From Coriaria nepalensis (Eukaryota; Streptophyta; Magnoliopsida; Cucurbitales; Coriariaceae), in the NCBI GenBank assembly GCA_027186245.1, contig CP114486.1, positions 5,237,501 to 5,301,500 on the forward strand: a stretch of DNA of 64,000 nucleotides, read 5' to 3'. Below are positions 13,200 to 25,440 of the stretch, in pieces. How positions within the stretch are numbered: the stretch's first letter is position 1; each line of letters begins with the position of its first letter. The notes beneath the pieces are model-generated. The model was not told the DNA's origin. It ran no database searches and saw only the letters and a program-made list of their open reading frames with translations. A program made the translations under genes and the position numbers.

Positions 13200-15300
13200 A
13201 TTGTATATCAAAGAGAATTCCACTAAGAGTAGGATATCATTCTCTACTCTTTAAGGTTTTTTTTTTTTTTTTAATCTTATGCAACACATTTATATATAGA
13301 GGAGGTGATAACTTTTGTAACTCCTTTCCCATTTCCATTATTTCGAAAAAGTAGTTCATCTTATATATAATTCCTTTAACTCCCATTACCACAAAAGGGA
13401 TGGAAAACTGCGAACAATTATACCCCCATATATATATATATATATATATATATTTATTTATTTATTTATCATTTTATAAAAATAATGAATGAAAATGCAC
13501 CAAAGATCCTTAAAATGACTTACATAATTTGAGGGCAGAAATGTTGCTCGAAAAGCGGCAGAGAACGAAGAGTTAACACAAGGAAGCAAATAAACCTATT
13601 GCAACTTAAGAGTTGAACGATTTGCCTCGATAAAGAATCCACCAATTGGAAGATAATGACAAGAAAAAAATCTCTCTTCCGGATTAAATGACCTTTTTTT
13701 TTTTTTTTTGGCCAAGCGGATAAAATGACTTAAGAAGTCTTAATAAAAACACAAATAAATGAAAGACTTTTAACTCCCTAAGACTATTCACAGCTAAAAG
13801 AAATTAAAATAAACAATAAAAAGACACTTAAAATGATGACTCTTGACATCTAAAAAACAACTGAAATCAGCTAATAAAATGGAAGCTTAAACGAGGGAAG
13901 AAAAACAGTAAATCCAATTTTCCTGCTAGCTTGCGCACCTCTCATTACTTGCCTCATAACTTTCTCATCCCAACTCTAAAATTATAAATTGCACCAAAAA
14001 TTAGACTTACATTTATCTTTCCAACTATATATGGCACGTCTTCTAGACTGTTACATAGAAATTCAATTACGCATTCAAAGTTAATGCAATTTTTGAATTC
14101 GGAAATACAATCGTAAATTCTTTTAGAAACATTTCCATGTCATAATTTGATGATGAAATCGATATTTGCTCCATTTTGGTCAAACTTCAATTACTTCTTT
14201 TTTTTTTTTCCAAATATCTAAATTTAAAAGCCTTTATTTGAAGGAGGGCAAGGAAGGGATTTTTTTTATTTTTTTTTTCTGAAAAGTTTCCTTCCCTTTT
14301 TTTTGAAAACTATAATAAGGGAAAGTGAGGGGAGGGAAGAAAGAGGGAGAAAAATTTTGGCCAATAAAAAGTTTTTTTTTATAAAATATATTTTTATCAT
14401 TTTAATTGGTTAAATATTTATTATTAAAATATATAATCGTAAATGCATTAAAACATTCAAATTTTTTATTTTATAAAATTATCCAAATAATAAAGAGAAA
14501 ATAATTACTTTTCCCTTTTTAAAAAACATTCAAATACCAAAAATTAACTTTAAGATCTCTTTCTCCCTCTTCTTTCCTTTAATAAAGCTCACTTTCTCTG
14601 CCTCCCCTCCTCCCAAACATAGGCTACCCAAACAGGCTGGGAAAATCATTATCTTTTTTACTTTTTGTTTCAACTCCTCAAGACTATTATGATGAAGGAA
14701 AAAACATTTAGATACTTTTCAGAAATCTTTTTAGTGCAAAACAAAAAGTTCTTTGTGACGAAAATAAAAAATTTCACCCGGGCGAAGAATGTCTTTTTAC
14801 ATAAAATTAACACCTAAAAAGAGTAATCTTTCAAATCTTTAATGAGTAATTAACATATAAGTCGTAGTACTGAAGTAGAGCATGAAAGAGCATGAAAAGG
14901 AGAATTATTGCAGTGCCCTCTCGCATTCCCTTAGTTTAGTATAAGCGCACCACATTATATATAATATATTACATCGGAACAGACAAAGCAGTAGAGGATT
15001 GAGAGGATACATGCGTTTCACTTGACTGGCCTAGGAAAGAGAGAATGCTTTTCACACACACGCACATTCTCTCTAAGCAACTAGCACTGTTACATAATCA
15101 ATAATTTATTAGAACAAGAAGCAGATTATCCTAGTTTCTTATGACGTTGTAGCACATTCACGAGTGAAGTACCTTCGTCAACATCAAACACCATAAACCT
15201 AGCACTACAGGGTGCTTTATTCATTCATGCCAGTAAATGAAATACCCACCTCAACTTGCTGGATCAGTAAACTCTGGCACTTCCCAGAGGCCTGAAATTG
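13200..15300. other. Non-coding spacer with A/T tracts
   Basis: No gene seen. A (TA)n tract lies at about 13430-13452. About 14230-14630 is purine-rich at one end and pyrimidine-rich at the other, with loosely inverted ends, and could be an old MITE; no target duplication was found. Confidence 0.4.
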
Positions 15301-15396
15301 TTGCGAGTTTTCGAGGGCATTTATGGCATCGTACTTCCCATACACACAACAGACATTGAAGTTCATGGGGGTAATTTTTCGGAATAACGAGTGAGA

Positions 15397-15424
15397 TGCA
15401 TTCCATAGCTCGAGATGGAATGCA
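15397..15424. other. Perfect hairpin downstream of the CLE gene
   Basis: TGCATTCCAT and ATGGAATGCA form a perfect 10-bp stem around an 8-base loop, about 80 bases past the CLE stop on the minus strand. It would lie in the 3' UTR if transcription runs that far. Its function is unknown. Confidence 0.5.
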
Positions 15425-15502
15425 CCATCCTCTGAAGTGTTTTGGGATTGATTATGGCTTGGGGTGCATCAATGGTCAAAGACAGCACCCCAAACGGTCA
15501 CT

Positions 15503-15739
15503 TTAGTGATGCCATGGATCGGGCCCACCAGGGCTAGCACGAGTGGGTATGTACTTGATTTTCTCATTCTTCAAATGAAGCATTAGTTCCCTTGAAATTT
15601 TGATCAGTGCGTGGTTCGATTTGATGATACCATTTCCACCCATCATTAGCTTTGATTTAAGGGAGCGAGTTTCGACACTCGAGCAAGAAAACAATATAAT
15701 GAGCAGGAAGAAAACATAGAGAAGACTCGACCTGGCCAT
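15503..15739 (-). CDS. CLE-family secreted signalling peptide precursor
   Basis: A single-exon 78-residue precursor. Residues 1-25 form a signal peptide (MARSSLLYVFFLLIILFSCS), a poorly conserved basic spacer follows, and the protein ends exactly with the 12-residue CLE motif RASPGGPDPWHH (67-78). CLE peptides are cut from the precursor, often hydroxylated and arabinosylated at the motif prolines, and sensed outside the cell by LRR receptor kinases such as CLV1/BAM types. The SPGGPDP core matches the Arabidopsis CLE1-7 group, which acts mainly in roots and in nitrogen or nodulation-type signalling. Trp at motif position 10 is unusual; Arg or Gln is common there. A TATA box (CTATAAAACT) at 15811-15820 supports the gene. 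In Arabidopsis CLE2 lies next to At4g18490, whose homologue is the next gene here. Confidence 0.92.
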   Translation of the reverse strand: MARSSLLYVFFLLIILFSCSSVETRSLKSKLMMGGNGIIKSNHALIKISRELMLHLKNEKIKYIPTRASPGGPDPWHH

Positions 15740-15810
15740 GACTCTTCTCCACTTACTGACTTCAACTAATATTTCAAGACAAGTAGAAACTAAGGTTTGG
15801 AGAGCCAGAC

Positions 15811-15820
15811 AGTTTTATAG
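15811..15820 (-). promoter_or_regulatory. TATA box of the CLE gene
   Basis: On the minus strand CACTATAAAACTG lies about 75 bases before the ATG at 15739. This suits a start site some 30 bases further down and a leader of about 45 bases. Confidence 0.7.
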
Positions 15821-15829
15821 TGAAACAGC

Positions 15830-17680
15830 GGTTTGGGGCGCACTTAGTCCTATTAAACATTTTATTTATTTATTTTAGTTCTTTTAATTATTATTATTAA
15901 TAATTAATATTCCGTTACTTCCGTACTCATCTGACTTTGAGTCTATATTTTTAATATATACAGAAAATTGTATCCACATATGCAAGGCCTGCTAAAACTT
16001 AAAATAGTATCTTTAAATTCCTAATTCTTATTTTGGGGAAACGAAGACACTTGAACAAGCAAAAAGTGGTTTTTTTCTTCTTGTTTTGCATTTACTATCA
16101 AGGAGAATCAAAATGTCACCATTCAAGTGCTGATTAATTTTAACCCACCCCAGAAAGTAAATTAATTACTGTAAAAGCATATCCGAACAACGGCAGGATC
16201 GACACTATGAGACTGTTCTATCAATAGACAAATACATGACTATTGTAGTAAGTAACTCAAAGCCACTTCCATACATTATTTTCTCACAATCCATGAAGGA
16301 AAACATTACCTTTTTCTTATAATTCAAGATCTTAAAAAGGTAACTACGTACTAAAAGGGTAGGCTGCGTAGGTTTATATTCAAGACAACTTGGTAGGATA
16401 CGAGGAATATCACAGAAAGAGAACTAGCCTTTTTCTGTTAAAAAATTACATGGGAAAGTGAAAATCTTACAAGGGATCTCCACTGTCTATAGCTGTGAGA
16501 GATCAGGTAAATGAATAAAGACTTCTCCTAATAGACATGTATTTATTAAAACTATACGATTTATTGATTGGGTTTCAAAGTTGGAGCAGATCCACTATGA
16601 TCACATCCCAGCTTTTCTTTGTTTTATTATACGTACATAATACAAACAAACTCAACGATTGAATATATATTGTCTTTTAGGTCGCTTTTCTTCTTGCCAT
16701 TCTTATTTTACTTTTTTATTGCAAGATCAAAGGAAAAAAAAAACCAAACTATCAAAAACTTTGCTGCTGAAAGTGCTGTCCTACCTGATCATAAGTGCTT
16801 TTTCCTTCTGCTATTTCCATAATAATGGAATGTGATAGGTCTTTTTCTTGAGAACCCAATGTAGGAAGAAAGTTTTTATTAAATAGGCAAGATTGCTATC
16901 TTCCTCGATCTTACTATTAATATTTGTTTTTTTTGTTTTTTTTTTGTTTTTTTCCTTCACATTATTTGTTTATCCTTTTTCTTTTTTCAGTTGACTACTA
17001 GCATTACATTAAAGCGTCTTACTATCAAGCCGAACATTTCGTGAGGTTATTCGCAATTTCACATTTGTAAGATTTGGTTGGTACATCTGTTAGGAGAAAA
17101 TTATTCTACAGATGAAGCTTCTAAGCATGATTACTCATTCATGTCAAGATCTATGATAGATTTATACCCAATTAATGGAAGAGTAAGACGGGACCTCTAA
17201 CTATTATTCAGATCAACTAGATGTGAATTGAAGTATTACTCTGTAAAGATAATCTTGGAATTGCAGAAAAATATGATAGATGAAGAAAATATATGCAGAG
17301 TAAGTAGAGAACATACAACATATTCAGTCTTATGAGCATGCGATATTCCAAGCCTCGATAAGAGTATTTATATTTAGTTGTCAGGATGTACTGAAGGAAG
17401 ACTGTAAAGACAGAGGACAAACATATTCTTTAGAATAGTCAACCAACGACAAAAGTAATTCCAAATTTGTTATATGGTTTAGCACATTTCCATATGATTA
17501 TTTTGGGTGTTACCGTTGGACGGAAAAATCGATCTGTAGCTAGTTGATTATGTCCAGAGCTCTTTGGACATCATTTCGGCAGCAAATTTCTGAACCTTTT
17601 GAATTTTTTTAGTTGTCAAGAAACATGTAGACTTTGAATAAATGAAATAAAATAAAATATGAAAACTGACAAGACGATCT
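15830..17680. other. Non-coding spacer
   Basis: No supported gene on either strand. Short open frames at 16619-16822 and 17217-17420 show low-complexity composition and no family features. T-rich tracts occur near 16925-16990. Confidence 0.5.
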
Positions 17681-18589
17681 AAAGGATATCATAGCTGGAT
17701 AGAGGGGATGATTAAGCAGCAGTAGACTATTATTGTTCACAACAGCACAAACCAATAGTTATTTCGCTTCCTCCTGTTTCTTTTTAAGCATATTACAAAT
17801 CTGGGCAAGAAAAGTAAGGAAATAAATTCTTAAATTCTTTTAACAGTTGTTGTATCTTTCTAACTAACATATCTATATAATATATTGATTTGCATTTTCA
17901 AAATGGCCAAAGTTTACTTACATTATCGAGTTCCTTCATATACCCCCCCAAGGCCAGAAAACAAAAAGGAGTGGAATAATATACAGATATGTATCAGCCT
18001 CCAATTTGTTCAATGCTTCCAGGTGAATTTTATTAGTCATATTTTACAATTAACTAGAACCGCTATTTCTGTTACCTGTTCTTCAATGAGTTTTTCCATA
18101 GGCTCTTTGGAATTTCTGCAAGGAACTTGAGAAAGGTAATGTCTAATTCCAGAAAAGTACTCGGAAGATAAACAAATACAAACCTGTGATCAATGGTGCG
18201 ATGACATTCGCCTTCAGTAGAAGACCCAGATAGGCGTTTTAGAGGCTTCAAAAACACTGAATCTGGATTTGATGCCTGTAAAATTTCATCTTATTTAATT
18301 GAAGTGATCAATCATGATAATCTTCATGAAGCTCTACTGATCATGGGCATGAATTTAGATGAAATAAGAAAAAACGGTTTTAAAGCACAAAAACCACAAA
18401 TGATTTTCGCTTCAATGATGGGGATGTAAGTTTGTGTTTCTGAGAGCTTTCAAGACTGGAAGTCCCTAGTGCTGCAGTTCCTTGTTCTACTTCCCCACTT
18501 TGATTCAGATCTTTAAAGTTCTTTTCTTTCAGACCGTTGAAATTGGTAAGAATTTTGCTTCTTTTTTCCCTATATTGACAAATTTGCAG

Positions 18590-18703
18590 TCATAGGAGAA
18601 TGAACCACAGAAGCAAAGTGGGCCAGGCGTTCAAGTAGATACATAGTCATAGGAGCATGAACCACAGAAGCAAAGTGGGCCAGGCGTTCAAGTAGATACA
18701 TAG
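18590..18703 (-). repeat. 57-bp tandem duplication in an exon
   Basis: 18590-18646 and 18647-18703 are identical apart from one base. The unit is 19 codons, so it would repeat the peptide LLERLAHFASVVH without shifting frame. The near identity means a recent event. Confidence 0.9.
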
Positions 18704-21700
18704 CATATTGGTATCATACATGCAAATATCTTTGCTAGAGAAATCGGGCATCTTTAAGGCAGGTTTGATAGAACAGAGTTTATTCCCTGGATCTGAAGAG
18801 GCATTTAGGTTCCGACTATGCTCCAAAAAAGGAAGCAACTGTTTAGAATTTATACATCCAGGAAAAGCGGAAAGATAACAGCAAAAGAAAAGGATGTATA
18901 GATACACACCTCAAAGCAGCAAGGTCAGTCAAGCTATTTCTCCCTTGGTTACTTCTTTCTCAAGCAGCTGAGAGTTTCCATCAACTTTTTGTCAATTAGG
19001 CACAGTAAAAAACTTGAAGTTCTCCCAGTTGACACTATTTTCAAGAGTTGCTACAAGGAATAAGAGATACTACGCAAATGGCAATGTGATGCAGCTTCCA
19101 GTCAAATAGAAATCCAAGTGTAGATGCCTACCTGATATTACTGACGTTCTTTAAACTTTTTCCACTTCCAAATATTGAATGTTTATTTTCTTTTGATTCT
19201 CTATCGGCAGAAACTGAATTTCAAACCAATTTGCATCCCCCGGGTTCATCATTGCCGCCAATGCCCTCCCTGTGGAAACCTAACTCAAGCAGTCGGTCAT
19301 TTTAATTAAATTAATTGCATTCATGATGAAAGCACATCTCACCATTTTTCACTTGCAGAACTTCGAAGCATGGCTTCAGCTCTTTTGGTTTCAAACGATT
19401 TGAAGCTTGTTCCAGTTGACAATGACTGATATGACTGTCGTCCACTCAGGTCCGATCTCTCAATTGTTTCTTTCAGTGTCACTTCTTCAATACTGTTTTC
19501 CCTGAGCATCAGGAGAATGGGAAAGATGTGCTAGGACTTAAAACTTTAAAAATGCTGCATTCTGTTATGCCCAATATTCAATTTCAGGAACGTAATACCT
19601 CACTAAATTAGAGGAGCCTCAAACTAATAACTCAAGAGAATGTGTCCTGACTCATTTCTCAAAAGAATATCTTCAAGGTCTTAATAATGTTTAGCAACCG
19701 ATAGACTTTATTTTTCTAATTCTTTCATGCATTCTTACATTGGCATGACCCAACTCTAGGATTTCATTATTATCATATTCTTGCTCTTAGTTCCTTTCTT
19801 GCTCAATCATATGGGGATTTAAATTTGTGAAAACTGTGACAGAAATTATTAAAGGGTAAGTAGTTTTCACACCTGCCCATTTTGACTGGAGGAAGCTTTG
19901 AACTTGATTTTTGGTTGTCTCTAACATCCTTTAAATCCTGTGAAATCTTTGTGGAAATGTCAATCGAAGAATTAACTCCAAGTTCTAAATCACCTATAGC
20001 AAGTTTAGTGTCCACGTTTTCCATTGGGTTACAACCACTGGACTTGTTCCTTTCGGAATGGTTAGTTTCAGATATGGAGATAGGCAACAGAGATGAAGTC
20101 TTTGACAGCAAGTTTGTAGAAAAACACCCATCTGACTCTGTTAGTTTGTTCTTCACATTTCCTTTTAAGCCTGAAGCAGTGTCTACTTCTTTTGCTCCCA
20201 GAGAAAAAACTTCTCTCTGCAGAATTGAAACTGTAATATTATTTGACTCCTTCCTTTTGAAAGCAGGTAGGTCATATTTAGACTGTGTAATAGATATATC
20301 AGTCTCGGGTGAGATGCTTGTTTCATCCCTTTCTTCTTCACTTGTTTTCTTATTACAAGTTTCTGCATCAGGCAAGGCACATTCAGCATTTTCCAATTCG
20401 ACATCACCTCTGCTTCCTAGCAAACTCTCATCCTCTGAACCGGGTAGAGTTTTTGATACTGGAAATTCCTTGGTTGTATCATCATTGAATACGCTAATAC
20501 CTTTATCAGTGTGAAATTTAGAGCCTTGACATTCATTTTTGTTAGAAGCAGATTCTCCCTTGTCTAGGTTCCTGTTAGAATTCTTTTGTCCTTCCACAAG
20601 GTTTTTATAAAGTCAAAATCATCCAATCTAAATCAAAAGAAAAATATTCTAGATCAGCCATTGTGAAATTCAAGTAAAAATATGATCACTTCAATTGTTT
20701 TTGCAGATGATGTGGACATGCTTTTGAAGATTTTTATCCACTTACTCATTAAAGTCAAAAGAGAAAATTGAGCTATCCTTCTTCCCTTGGTGACTTTCTT
20801 TGCAACTATCCTTCTTACCACTCTCCGTGGATTTCTTTGGTGGGCTTGAGAAATCATTATCTGACATGTCCACTTTGAATGATGATAACTTCTCAAAACC
20901 ACCATCCAAATTAAAATCCATATCCCTGATGAGACGAATAAATAGTGATTGGTAAGTACATATAATAAAGAGAATTCAAATCCAATGAGAAATTTTCTCA
21001 AAACAACAATCCAGATTGAGAACTCATACGACATTGAAAAGATTGCAAAAGTATCTTTTCCCTAATATTTTTCCACTTTTATTCAACTTTGTTACAAACA
21101 TATGCGAGAGAAAGAAGATGAGAGAGAGAGAGAGAGAGAGTCAAAGCTCTGGTTGTACTCACAGTTTCCCAAAGTCAAATGCCTGATTCTTTCCTTTAGT
21201 AACTGTGTCAAAATTAAAATCCATCTTATCATCCTCTGTCAATGTCATTGACTTCCATGAGTTGAGAAATTTGTTTCCAAGCTCCGCATCTGTCTCAAGA
21301 ATTTAGGAATCATTACATGTTTCTTGAATTCATCCAACACAACCAGGAAAGGCTTTGAGTTCAGTAACTGAGAAAATCATATTTTCCTGTCTGGTTGCAT
21401 TACTATACTTCCTCCCTATCTAATTTAGATTTGGAATTTTCAGTTAATTTTTTCGTTACATTCAATCCTGTGTAGAATTTGTTCTACTATTAAACATTAT
21501 ATCTACATCCTCGATCCCACACCTCAAGACTTCAGAACTCATTTGGAATATACACTACACTATCCAACTAACATGCTTCAAGGAAGAAAATATACCTAGA
21601 GGTGAGCTTTTCTTTCTGGAATCAACGGTTGAAGAAGTTCCCTTGCATGATTCTGCCATCTGCATATACCAATTGACTTGATGACTGAATTCTACAAACA

Positions 21701-22599
21701 AATTATAAGATTATGTTTCCAATTAGACAGAAAAAAAAAATTGGCATCCAAAAACATACTTCCTGTGTTCTACTTCCATTCACTTGCGATGCAAGTGAAA
21801 CACATAAGACTAAATCAGAACCTAATTATCACAATTTAGATAGTTTACATTCGGTTTTAAAGATTCACATAACCTCTTCATTTAATAATCCACTTCTATA
21901 TCCATAATCTATATCCATAATCCATGTATGGGGCTATATACTGTATAGACCATTATTTACACAACTTTCACAGAGCTAGAAAAACACAGAAATCTGACTC
22001 CTGAAAAAGGATAGAATGATTTGAGCTTTGTATGATGGCTGGACTTAAGGATAAATTGCTGAGAAGGTTATGTTTCCATACGTAGAACAGAATCAGAGTA
22101 CGGAATGTTGGAATGTACTTATGAGATATAGAAATATGTAAAATGTGTTGTAATATATACATTGAAACTTTCAACTGATGTAACATCAGTAGACTAAAGA
22201 AGAAAAACGAAATTATTCGAAAAGATTATGGAAGCATCAAATAAAATCAAATATGTATTGAAAGGAAAATGCAAGCAGGTAATCAAATTGAAAATAATCG
22301 CTGATTGGAAAAGGCATTGGCATAAATAAAAATAACGTTTATAGTACGAGACTTTGAAGGAAAACGGATCAAGCGGAACAAACGAAATAGAGTGAATCGT
22401 AGCGAAATGTTAAAGAAAACCTAAAAAACGAACCAGAAAGTAATCGAAGACTTGAAAATGCACAAAACGAATTCATAATGCACTCTGCGGACAGATTTAC
22501 TCACATTAGGATATCAGCCTCGGTACAGATCAAAACCTTGATTTCAGCTCGGAACAAAGTTCAGAAATAATTTTATCCATAGATTAACGTAATGCAATT

Positions 22600-22646
<47 letters not shown>
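22600..22646. repeat. (TG)n(AG)n microsatellite
   Basis: A TG run followed by an AG run, starting two bases inside the first intron of the At4g18490-like gene (donor at 22647-22646). A shorter (GA)n run lies at 21120-21140 in a later intron. Confidence 0.85.
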
Positions 22647-22649
<3 letters not shown>

Positions 22650-22770
22650 TATTTGCTGCAGGTGCGAGAAGGATCGACGTCGTCGTGTTTGGTAGGAAGG
22701 AAAGGAAGGGAAAATGTCTGAGAAATCTTTAGGCGAGGCTGCAAATGAAATGCGCCTTCGAAATAATACC

Positions 22771-22778
22771 TATTTATA
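22771..22778 (-). promoter_or_regulatory. TATA box of the At4g18490-like gene
   Basis: TATAAATA on the minus strand, about 30 bases before the inferred start of the non-coding first exon near 22740. The first exon ends AAG|GT at 22648. Confidence 0.6.
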
Positions 22779-23008
22779 CAGTCTCGCTTCGGAAAGGCGG
22801 GGAATTTCAGTTTCTATCTAAATTTCCGTTCAGGGCTTCAGGCCTTTTAATAAAAATTTCATTTGTCACCAAACCACTCGTGAATATTAGGTTTTCAAAA
22901 TCACATTTTTTTTAAAAAAATAATTTTTTATTTGTAAAAAATATATATAAGTAAGTAACATTATATTAGTTTTTTCTATTTTAATTAAATTATAAAGAAG
23001 ATATAATA

Positions 23009-24451
23009 TATAACACCCGATTTTTATATCATTTTAACTTAAATAAAAATATACTTCTAATATTATCAATATAAGAGTTTACGTCATATATTATTAAGGA
23101 CTTAGTTGAAAAACGTAGGATTTAAGCCTTTGATACGTGTATTTTCTTTTTTTAAGTATCTTAAAATTTAGTTACATATTCATTAATTATATACAGATCG
23201 GTATTATATGCACAACATACATTAACTCCAACTTTGTTATCATTACTTGAAAGTAACAGTTTTATTTTTATATTTATCTACAATATGAAAAAATTAAGAA
23301 TAAGTTATAAAATTCAGTAAATGATAACTTAACCTAAATTATATTGTAGTGCAAATAAACTATAAAATCAAAGGCATTTATACTATAAACTTATAAATAT
23401 AATTATAATAACATCATTTTATTATATACTTAACATAAACATTGACATTATAAGTATATCATATATCTCCATAGAATAATTCCCTTAATGTGTGCTATGC
23501 ATGCTTTTAAGTAACTTTCTACATTATAATATATCTAGGCCCAATAGTAATGAGCAATAGTTTTAATATTAAGTATGTAATCGACTAACAATATTTTAAC
23601 TTTAACTTCATACGATGATATCTTAAATATTATCGTCTTACAACATTTTAACTTTAACGCTATGCAATTATATCAAATATACCATCATTTTACAATATTC
23701 TTAATTTATATGCTTATTATAATTTTCATTTTCATGCCTACATGCAATGTGGTATGCTCATGTATATGCAATAAGATAAATCATCGATATCATATTTATC
23801 ATCATATATTAAATTCATTCATTACCCAAGTTTACCATCATTTTCATATTCATTTATATACATTTGAAGCATAAGCATACACATATATAATGCATACATA
23901 TTGATCATACATAAAACTTATCATGTTATAGAGTAATTATCACTTACTTACTATCCAAATACAATTTAGCACAAACCAATTCCTTATTACTTCTTTGTTG
24001 ATCCTAAGTTTCAAGCTATATTAAGAAGATTTTATAAAATTTTGGATATCCTAAATTTACTCTCACTTTTATTTTTCTTTCTTTCCATTCCCTCTTTCTG
24101 TTTCCTTCCCTATCCTCTCTCCTTCTTCTTCTCTCTCCTTTCCTCCCTTTTTTTCTCCTTTCCCTTCTTTCTTCTCTTCCTCTCCTTACTTCACTTTGCC
24201 ATAAGTTACTTTGGGTAGGGGATGGGGGTGGAGGGTGGGGGCAGCCTTTAAAGAAGTTTCATCATCATTATGCCACTTAAGGCATTAAGTGTCATCAACT
24301 CTCTTTTATTTTTTTAATAATTAAATTAAAGTCCTTTAAATTTTAAAAATTATTAAAAAGACTTCATTTTTCATTTTAAAAATTGCTAAAAAATCTCATG
24401 CTATTTCTTTTATTATTATTATGCATAGTTTAGATTTTTTTGGGGTTTACA
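23009..24451 (-). repeat. 3' LTR of the gypsy element
   Basis: Plus-strand left end TATAACACCCGA (probably once TGTAACACCC); right end GGGGTTTACA at 24451, directly before the polypurine-type tract of the element. From 23047 it aligns with 32709 onward (TTTACGTCATATAYTATTAAGGACTTAGTTGAAA, quoted with one ambiguity, is split between the two copies). It holds a long C/T-rich tract at 24060-24200. Confidence 0.7.
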
Positions 24452-24779
24452 TTCTACACTCCTTATAAAATTTCATCCTCAAAATTTCAAAACATATTAA
24501 GTATTTCTCCCGCATACTCTCTTCGAGTTCCCATATAGATTCCTCTATCGCGTGGTTATGTCACAAAACCTTTATCATAGGATAGACTTATTTCTTAATT
24601 ATTTTTCCTTTTGATCCAAAATCTTCACTGGCACATCTTCATAACTTATATTAGGGTTCACATCCAATATTTTATAATTTAAGACATGTGAAGGGTCAGA
24701 CAAATATTTCTATAATATTGAGATATAGAATGCATTAGGTATTTTCAACATCATCGGAGGAAGAGCTAGTCAGTATGCC

Positions 24780-25440
24780 ACTTCACCAACCTTCTCAACT
24801 ATTTCAAACGGTCCAACGTATTTTAGACTTAGCTTGCCTTTCATTCTAAAATGCATGATTCCCTTAATTGGTGCCACTCTTAGAAATACTTTGTCTCTGA
24901 CTTGGAATTTCAGTGGTCGTCAATGCTTATCAACATACTTCTTTTGTCAATCAGTAGATCTTTTTAGTCTTTCTTTGATCAACTTAATTTCTTCCAAGGC
25001 CTAATTTATCTCTCTTGCACCAAAAAACTTCCTCTCTCTCCAGCTTCATACCCATGGATAGGTGATCGACACTTTCTATCATACAATACCTCATAGGAAG
25101 CCATCTTAATGGATTCATGATAGCTGTTATTGTATCAAATTCTATCAATAGAAGCTTCTCATTCCACGCTCGTTAAAATTCCATCACACATGATCTCAAC
25201 ATATCTTCTAGAGTTTGAATGGTACGCTCACTTTGATCATCAATCTATGGTTGAGTAGCAGTAATAAACTTTAATCGGGTGCCTAAACCTTTTTGTAGTT
25301 TTTTCCAAAGAGCTGAGGTAAAATGTCCATCTCGATTAAACATTATCGAGTCTAGTATACCATGTAATCACGTAATGGGTTGACTTAGTAAGTCGGCCAA
25401 TAATAACTTATATAGCATCATGCCCTTCCTTTAACTTCGG
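24780..25440 (-). pseudogene. gypsy integrase fragment
   Basis: Read on the minus strand from 25440, GRLTKSTHYV and SRDGHFTSALWKKLQKGLGT mark the integrase core, then ERTIQTLEDMLRSCVMEF. Further down, KGKLSLKYVGPFEIVEKVGE gives the integrase C-terminal domain. The order is gypsy-like. Stops and shifts are present. The N-terminal half is cut away at about 25440. Confidence 0.8.

Larger units (their letters stand above)
17690..22740 (-). pseudogene. At4g18490-like gene, probably inactivated
   Basis: Homologue of the uncharacterised plant protein At4g18490; function unknown. Recognised exons: 5' UTR about 22740-22648; 21659-21596 (ATG, MAESCKGTSS); 21289-21163 (NSWKSMTLTEDDKMDFNFD); 20925-20746 (DMDFNLDGGFEKLSSFKVDM); 20627-19873 (large Ser/Glu-rich exon); 19501-19343; 19269-19132; then less certain exons to about 17690, ending ICNMLKKKQEEAK and VVNNNSLLLLNHPLY. 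Junctions of the first exons keep phase. Disabling changes: a missing base in the A run at 20602-20606 shifts exon 20627-19873; TGA at 19223-19221; TGA at 18994-18992; TAA at 17761-17759. A 57-bp in-frame tandem duplication lies at 18590-18703. The promoter looks intact. One lesion could be an assembly error; four are hard to explain that way. Confidence 0.75.

Noticed and set aside
19882..20514. A 210-codon open frame on the plus strand
   Set aside because: It is the reverse of the large Ser/Glu-rich exon of the At4g18490-like gene, which has splice sites and family similarity; the plus frame has neither.
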